Positions 55,276-60,118 of a stretch of 60,118 bases of DNA are shown here, piece after piece. Source of the stretch: Oscillospiraceae bacterium (GTDB lineage Bacteria; Bacillota; Clostridia; Oscillospirales; Ruminococcaceae); contig JALEHK010000088.1 in assembly GCA_022770625.1 (NCBI GenBank), positions 1 through 60,118 of the forward strand, written 5' to 3'. The position numbers were made by a program, and so were the translations under genes. The notes beneath the pieces are model-generated. The model ran no database searches. It saw only the letters and a program-made list of their open reading frames with translations, and was not told where the DNA came from. Position 1 is the stretch's first letter. Each line of letters begins with the position of its first letter.

Positions 55276-56805
55276 ATGGATATGCCGGAACTGAAGCTGA
55301 CATCCCGTGAATTAGCGACAAGAGAAATATGGATGGATACGGCGGTCGAGCTTTCGCTTGAGACGGAATGCCTCCTGCCGGATTATGAGCCGGAGGTTTT
55401 TCGTATTGTAAAGGCGCTGGCACGGCCGGTGCTGGAACGGACATCGGTTAACGGAGATCGGATTCAGCTTGACGGAAGTTGTCAGCTGAGTATTCTTTAC
55501 CTCGGTGCACAGCCGGGAGACCTGCGGGCGGTACGCCAGAAGCTTCCCTTCTCCAAGACGGTCGAACTGAGCCAGAGCGCACAGGACAACACGTTCGTGG
55601 AATGCAATGCACGGATGTCTTTTGTCAATGCGCGGGCCGTCAGTTCGAGAAGGCTGGAGGTACGGTGTGGGATCAGTCTTCGCACCCGCGTGACAGCAGA
55701 AAAGAAATACCCAGTGGTGATCGCAGCGGAAGGAATGGGTGTTCAACTGCATCGGAAAGAACTTTCCGCCTCCCTTCCCCACCGGGAAGCAGAAAAGAAC
55801 TTTACGATGAGCGAAGATCTCATGCTGGGACAGGCAAAACCTCCATTCGGAAGTCTTTTGGACGCTGAGTATCACCTTTCCTGCACCGACCGGAAGATCA
55901 TGGAAGAGCGGATGATTGTTCGGGGCGACTTAACGACACGGATCCTCTACTGTCCGGAAGGAGGCGGAGAACCGGAACGGATGGAATGGAGCGAACCAGT
56001 CAGTCAGCTCCTTGATATACCGGGGCTTTCTGAGGATGACAGCTGCGACGTTTACCCGACCCAGATCGACGCAAACTTTGAGCCAATCCGAGAGGACGGA
56101 GGGTGTCGGCGTTTGTCGGCCGAATGGAACATTACTCTCCGTGCCTGCTGCGACCGAAATGAAACCTTTGAAGCGGCGGATGACGGCTACTCCTGCCGGT
56201 ACCCGGCAGAGACGGATATTCGTTCGGTTCCGCTTCCCCGTGTACTTGGAACCATTCGGCAGACCATTGATGCGGAGGGAACAGCGAAAATCGGATCTAT
56301 CGAAAAACTCTTTGCCGTTCTTCCATCGCTTGGAGAATATTCCTGCCGATCGGAAGGAGAAAAACTGATTCTTTCGGGAACAGTAGAAACTGTTATTCTT
56401 TATGAAGCAGACGGCACCATATCGTCCGCCGACAAGACGGTACTTTTTGAAACACCGTTTGAGGTTGAAGGGAAAAACATGAGCTTTTTCCCGGCTATCT
56501 CTATTCTGTCAGCGGACGGAACCGTTCGGGAGGACGGAATCGCCCTTCAGATCCGTCTGATGGCCAGCGGAAATGTATATGAAAGCGGAGAAGAAAAACT
56601 CCTTTGCGGCATGGTAACAAACGAAGAGACGCCCTTCCTGCTTTCAGGCGCGGCGATTCGGATCTGCTATGCGGAACCGAACGAAAGCCTGTGGGAGATT
56701 GCCAAACGCAGTCATGTACCGCTTGAAGCGATGATGAATGAAAATGGTCTGACCGGAGAGCGGACGTCCCGGCAGATGCTGCTGATTCCGATGGTAACAG
56801 AATAA
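55276..56805 (+). CDS. sipL: DUF3794/LysM spore-morphogenesis protein, SipL-like
   Basis: A protein of 509 aa from the ATG at 55276, which is 5 bases after GAAAGGA (the frame is open earlier, without a good ribosome binding site). Three repeats of about 120 aa (DUF3794; recurring patterns such as IQLDGSCQLSILYLG, MIVRGDLTTRILYC, LILSGTVETVILYEAD) are followed by a C-terminal LysM domain (about 465-507; NESLWEIAKRSHVPLEAMMN). In Clostridioides difficile, SipL binds SpoIVA through this LysM region. The spoIVA gene follows after 13 bases, strongly supporting the assignment. Likely expressed in the mother cell. Confidence 0.85.
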   Translation: MDMPELKLTSRELATREIWMDTAVELSLETECLLPDYEPEVFRIVKALARPVLERTSVNGDRIQLDGSCQLSILYLGAQPGDLRAVRQKLPFSKTVELSQSAQDNTFVECNARMSFVNARAVSSRRLEVRCGISLRTRVTAEKKYPVVIAAEGMGVQLHRKELSASLPHREAEKNFTMSEDLMLGQAKPPFGSLLDAEYHLSCTDRKIMEERMIVRGDLTTRILYCPEGGGEPERMEWSEPVSQLLDIPGLSEDDSCDVYPTQIDANFEPIREDGGCRRLSAEWNITLRACCDRNETFEAADDGYSCRYPAETDIRSVPLPRVLGTIRQTIDAEGTAKIGSIEKLFAVLPSLGEYSCRSEGEKLILSGTVETVILYEADGTISSADKTVLFETPFEVEGKNMSFFPAISILSADGTVREDGIALQIRLMASGNVYESGEEKLLCGMVTNEETPFLLSGAAIRICYAEPNESLWEIAKRSHVPLEAMMNENGLTGERTSRQMLLIPMVTE

Positions 56806-56818
56806 GGGAGGCGGGAAA

Positions 56819-58291
56819 ATGACGGATATCTATGAGGATATTGCCAAACGAACCGGCGGGGATATTTACATCGGCGTTGTCGGCCCTGTCCGTACCGGTA
56901 AGAGCACCTTTATCAAACGATTTATGGAAACGCTCGTGCTTCCGCACATGAAGGACAGCGGAATGCGAAGCCGGGCAGTCGATGAACTTCCTCAATCGGC
57001 CGCCGGAAAAACCATTATGACCACGGAACCAAAGTTTGTTCCGGAAACGGCGGCAGAGATTGAACTGGATTCTCACGCGATGATGAGGGTGCGGCTGATC
57101 GATTGTGTCGGATACATCGTTCCAAGTTCGCTCGGGTATTTTGAGAATGAACAGCCCCGGATGGTACGCACGCCGTGGTATGACGAAGAGATTCCGTTCA
57201 ATATGGCGGCGGAAATCGGAACCGGTAAAGTGATTACTGAGCATTCAACAATCGGACTGATCGTTACGACCGATGGTTCCATCACCGATATTCCGCGGGA
57301 AGAGTATGCCGAAGCGGAAGAGCGAGTCGTTCGGGAACTTTCAGCGCTCGGAAAACCGTTTGTGATGCTTTTGAATGTCCGCGATCCCCTTTCGCCCGCG
57401 TCAGCTGCGCTTCGAGCGGAACTGGAAGAGAAGTATGGCTGTCCGGTAAAAGCGGTCAACTGCATGACGATGGATGAAAACGAAATTACCGAAGTGATGC
57501 GGCTGATCCTTTACGAATTTCCGCTCCGGGAAGCAGAAATCTTTCTTCCGAGATGGATTTTGTCTCTTGAAAGCGATCACCCGCTCCGAAAAGATATTTT
57601 CAGCGCCGTCCGCACCGCTTCCGAAAAAATCACAAGGCTGAGAGATGTAAGAAAGATGGTCGAAGAACTCAGCCAGTGCCCGGAGATCGAGCAGGCGTTT
57701 ATCCGTCAGATCAACATGGGTGAAGGAAAAGCATCAATCGGTATTTTCCTGAAACCGGAACTTCTTTATCAGGTGATCGGCACAACAACGGGGATCCAGA
57801 TCGAGGACGAATCGGAACTGATCCCCAAACTCAGGGAACTGGCAGATATTCAGAAGGAATACGCACGGATTCAGCAGGCCCTTCAGGAAGTGGACGCGAC
57901 CGGATACGGAATCGTCATGCCGGAGATGGATGAACTTCATCTTGAAGAGCCGGAGATCGTTCGTCAGGGGAGTAAATACGGTGTCCGTCTCCGGGCAAGC
58001 GCCCCGTCGATCCACATGATGAAGGCGGTCATTCAAACCGAAGTCAGTCCGATCGTTGGCTCGGAAAAGCAATCGGAAGAGTTGGTCATGGGACTGCTGA
58101 AAGAGTTTGAAGAAAATCCGTCCAAGATCTGGGAATCGAATATATTCGGCAAGTCTCTCCATGCGCTGGTGAACGAAGGACTGCGCGCCAAACTTGGAAG
58201 AATGCCACAGGATGCCAGACTAAAGCTTGCTGAAACGATTGAACGAATCATCAATGACGGATGCAACGGACTGCTCTGCCTGATCCTATAA
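56819..58291 (+). CDS. spoIVA: Stage IV sporulation protein A, coat morphogenetic ATPase
   Basis: ATPase that polymerises on the forespore surface as the base of the spore coat. It is 490 aa (B. subtilis 492). Walker A GPVRTGKST at residues about 23-31, the sensor-like VRLIDCVGYIVPSSLG, the strictly conserved EIPFNMAAEIGTGKVITEHS, and the C-terminal GCNGLLCLIL. It shares the operon with the SipL-like gene upstream; both are expected to be under mother-cell sigma-E. Terminates in a strong hairpin. Confidence 0.97.
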   Translation: MTDIYEDIAKRTGGDIYIGVVGPVRTGKSTFIKRFMETLVLPHMKDSGMRSRAVDELPQSAAGKTIMTTEPKFVPETAAEIELDSHAMMRVRLIDCVGYIVPSSLGYFENEQPRMVRTPWYDEEIPFNMAAEIGTGKVITEHSTIGLIVTTDGSITDIPREEYAEAEERVVRELSALGKPFVMLLNVRDPLSPASAALRAELEEKYGCPVKAVNCMTMDENEITEVMRLILYEFPLREAEIFLPRWILSLESDHPLRKDIFSAVRTASEKITRLRDVRKMVEELSQCPEIEQAFIRQINMGEGKASIGIFLKPELLYQVIGTTTGIQIEDESELIPKLRELADIQKEYARIQQALQEVDATGYGIVMPEMDELHLEEPEIVRQGSKYGVRLRASAPSIHMMKAVIQTEVSPIVGSEKQSEELVMGLLKEFEENPSKIWESNIFGKSLHALVNEGLRAKLGRMPQDARLKLAETIERIINDGCNGLLCLIL

Positions 58292-58330
58292 AAAACAGCG
58301 CCTGCCGTAAAAACGACAGGCGCTGTTTTA
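58291..58330. terminator. Bidirectional terminator between spoIVA and the DUF5060 gene
   Basis: A 16-bp stem (58292-58307 with 58314-58329, one mismatch) around six bases, with A/T tracts on both sides. Confidence 0.9.
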
Positions 58331-58341
58331 CATAAAATGGA

Positions 58342-59871
58342 TCAATCAACCGCAATCAGACGAACAGCCATCCACTGTTTGGAGGGCAGCGGAATCGTAA
58401 ATATGCCGCTGTGAACGCCGACATCGGTAATGGTCATATCCCAGGTATCAATGACCTGAACCTTGTAATTGATTCCTTCAGGCATCCGAAAGGTACGCTT
58501 GTTGGGACGTCCGAAGCCGAAATAATCAATCAGATAACGGGCAGGTCCACGGGTGCCATCGACCACACCGCAGGTATCATCCCAGGAAAGAGGCTGGAAG
58601 GTCAGACCGGGACCGGGCGTTTCTTCAAGAATCTGATGCAGGAAACGAATACGTGCAGGGCTTTCGCCGCGCAGAGTTCCACCATGACTCCACCAGAGAC
58701 GGCCGTTTGCTTCAGGCACGTCATAGGTCTCACCATGACCGGGATGACCGCCGCGAAGCGCGCATTCCCAGAAACGACGAACCATTTCTTCACCGGAGAT
58801 ATTGCCCCAGCCCTGATCGATGTTGCCTTCGTAGGCGATCTCATCGAGAACAACCGGCTTATGCCATTTCTGACGATACTGGTCAACTTCCTCCGCGCAC
58901 TTATACAAGTCAATACGCTGATAGGAAACATGAGTGACCCAGGGACGGTTATGATCGTAAGGAACCATGCAGTGATGGATTCCGCGCAGATGCTTATAGG
59001 GATCCTTCTCAAGAATGATCGAAGCATAGCGTTCCCAGTCGGCAATCGTTTTATCGCGGAGAAGGTCGTACTCGTTCGCAAGGCTCCACCATACGTTATG
59101 ATAAGCCGCAAAACGGGCAATGCAGTACTTCCAGTAAAGATCATCCTGATCGGGGGCCATATGAGAGAAGCCCCAGCGATCGTAGGGATGCATGATGATC
59201 ATATCGGCTTCGATCCCGAGATCGCCAACTGCTTTGATGCATTTCTCAATCTGGCGGAAGTGCTCAGGATTAAAGCAATAGAAATCCCAGTCGTTTCCGG
59301 GCTGCTCGCCGAAGAGAGCCATCGGGTTGGCATAATCGATCGTTTCAGGCATCTTGCAGGGCGTACCGACATAAGGGTACGATGAAGGCTCATGCAGATT
59401 ATAGAGGTAATGCTTGGGAAAAACGCAGAAACGGATCTTGTTGAAATAGCCTTTGGAAAGCTCTTCAAGCGTTTTGTTGACCATTTCTTCGCCCTGAAGC
59501 GCCCAGACATAGCAGGTGGTGCCAACCGAGAAATAAGGCTTTCCGTCCTCATAGACAAAGTTACAGCCGCTGACACGGACGGGACCGTGATTCCCTTTTT
59601 CAGGCGCAGTCGCGGTAAAGGAGCCGCTGACCGGTTCGTCGGAGAAGCTTCCGGAAATCGTAAAGGTATACTCACCCTCATAGGAAGGCATAAAGCGAAC
59701 CTTATAAACACCGTCTCCATCATAGAAACCGTCAAAGGTCACGGTTCCTTCCTTGCCGGTAAAGCTCGCAGTGATCGAGTAATCGACAAAAGGGTTGCCG
59801 TCGGATTTTCCGGGCAGGGTAACTTCAAATACGCCCCAACGGGGTGCAGTTGCGGGATAGCTGACGTTCAT
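58342..59871 (-). CDS. DUF5060/DUF4038/DUF5605 glycoside hydrolase
   Basis: A protein of 509 aa. Residues about 8-90 are a beta-sandwich (DUF5060; APRWGVFEVTLPGKSDGN, FYDGDGVYKVRFMPSYEGEY). Residues about 100-400 are a TIM barrel (DUF4038), with candidate acid/base Glu in WWSLANEYD (about 264) and nucleophile Glu in PVVLDEIAYEG (about 342). The C-terminal part (DUF5605) is a beta domain. No signal peptide, so it likely acts in the cytosol on imported oligosaccharides. Related enzymes act on side chains of plant polysaccharides such as apiose-containing pectin, but the substrate is not determined by sequence. RBS GAGGAGG. Confidence 0.8.
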   Translation of the reverse strand: MNVSYPATAPRWGVFEVTLPGKSDGNPFVDYSITASFTGKEGTVTFDGFYDGDGVYKVRFMPSYEGEYTFTISGSFSDEPVSGSFTATAPEKGNHGPVRVSGCNFVYEDGKPYFSVGTTCYVWALQGEEMVNKTLEELSKGYFNKIRFCVFPKHYLYNLHEPSSYPYVGTPCKMPETIDYANPMALFGEQPGNDWDFYCFNPEHFRQIEKCIKAVGDLGIEADMIIMHPYDRWGFSHMAPDQDDLYWKYCIARFAAYHNVWWSLANEYDLLRDKTIADWERYASIILEKDPYKHLRGIHHCMVPYDHNRPWVTHVSYQRIDLYKCAEEVDQYRQKWHKPVVLDEIAYEGNIDQGWGNISGEEMVRRFWECALRGGHPGHGETYDVPEANGRLWWSHGGTLRGESPARIRFLHQILEETPGPGLTFQPLSWDDTCGVVDGTRGPARYLIDYFGFGRPNKRTFRMPEGINYKVQVIDTWDMTITDVGVHSGIFTIPLPSKQWMAVRLIAVD

Positions 59872-59920
59872 GCGTAAAGGCCTCCTCGTTTTGGAATAAA
59901 ATAATCAAATTATTCTGACG

Positions 59921-59952
59921 AAAAGGGAGCCAGACCATCCCGGTTCCCTTTT
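59921..59952 (-). terminator. Terminator after the transaldolase-family gene
   Basis: AAAAGGGAACC and GGCTCCCTTTT pair (one mismatch) around ten bases on the minus strand, just past the stop codon at 59969; the T tract is short. Confidence 0.7.
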
Positions 59953-59968
59953 CAATATTCAGTAAAGC

Positions 59969-60118
59969 TTATTTATCACCGAATACCTTGCGGTAGTCAT
60001 CCTGGAACTTGATGATGCCCTGATCGGTGAGCGGATGCTTGGTCATCTGCTCAATGACCTTGTAAGGAACGGTCGCGATATCCGCACCGGCCAGAGCGCA
60101 ATCGGTAACATGGATCGG
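59969..60118 (-). CDS. Transaldolase / fructose-6-phosphate aldolase family protein, C-terminal part (5' end outside window)
   Basis: The last 49 residues of the protein, in a frame open to the window edge: [18 protein letters not shown], then [16 protein letters not shown]. This is the characteristic C-terminus of the short (about 215 aa) transaldolase/FSA group (phosphate-binding GADIATVP, and TDQGIIKF). The catalytic lysine and the rest lie beyond the window. Ends shortly before the DUF5060 gene, with a terminator between them. Confidence 0.88.
   Translation of the reverse strand, partial: PIHVTDCALAGADIATVPYKVIEQMTKHPLTDQGIIKFQDDYRKVFGDK

Overview
The window looks like a chromosomal segment of a spore-forming member of the Clostridia (Bacillota), with about 50% GC by eye. 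The evidence is a sporulation sigma factor of the SigG type, spoIVA next to a SipL-like gene, Gram-positive PolC, class A RNase P RNA, AAAGGA or AGGAGG ribosome binding sites, and TTGACA/TATAAT promoters with 17-bp spacers. A glycoside hydrolase of the DUF5060/DUF4038 kind would suit a plant-polysaccharide niche such as the gut, but that is inference. Genus and family cannot be fixed from the sequence alone. I see no prophage, insertion sequence, CRISPR array or tRNA.

Layout. 1-7.4 kb: the 3' end of a large 2-hydroxyacyl-CoA dehydratase activator-like gene, a PF06541-type membrane protein, an orphan LacI regulator facing a PAS protein with a degenerate kinase-like domain, ung, then a pyrK-pyrD-ruvX operon. 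7.4-14.3 kb (minus strand): a Xer-type tyrosine recombinase with a dif-like palindrome just upstream, then a ligA-gatC-gatA-gatB operon. 14.5-19.1 kb (plus strand): polA-rimI-tsaD-comEA-like. 19.1-23.6 kb (minus): an ACT-protein gene, hom and lysC, plus a sodium:alanine symporter. 23.7-31.4 kb (minus): a compact ten-gene histidine operon, hisZ-G-D-C-B-H-A-F-I-E, behind one clear promoter. 31.5-42.2 kb (minus): the conserved pyrH-frr-uppS-cdsA-dxr-rseP-ispG-polC block for UMP kinase, ribosome recycling, lipid carrier and phospholipid synthesis, the MEP pathway, the site-2 protease and the replicative polymerase. 42.4-44.3 kb (plus): rpe and a membrane-anchored putative glycoside hydrolase.

44.4-60.1 kb is a mixed region: small hypothetical genes, a LysR regulator, sigG with its own forespore-type promoter, a Cof-type HAD phosphatase, a deoxyinosine glycosylase/alkyltransferase-like repair pair, a GNAT acetyltransferase with its core deleted, a DUF2752 membrane protein, rnpB, an nfeD-stomatin pair, a flavin split-barrel protein with an unrecognised N-terminal domain, an archaeal-type phosphoglycerate mutase or homoserine kinase homologue, a MATE transporter, the sipL-like/spoIVA sporulation pair, the DUF5060 glycoside hydrolase and the 3' end of a transaldolase-family gene.

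Most of the window is core metabolism in standard order. The points most worth a second look are the dif-like palindrome beside xer, the internal start that would make a separate regulatory subunit from lysC, the direct sipL-spoIVA linkage, the stand-alone sigG with a near-consensus forespore promoter, the HDG-ATL repair pair, the deleted GNAT gene, and the missing threonine-pathway step that the apgM-family gene might fill. I did not find a convincing wholly new multi-gene system.
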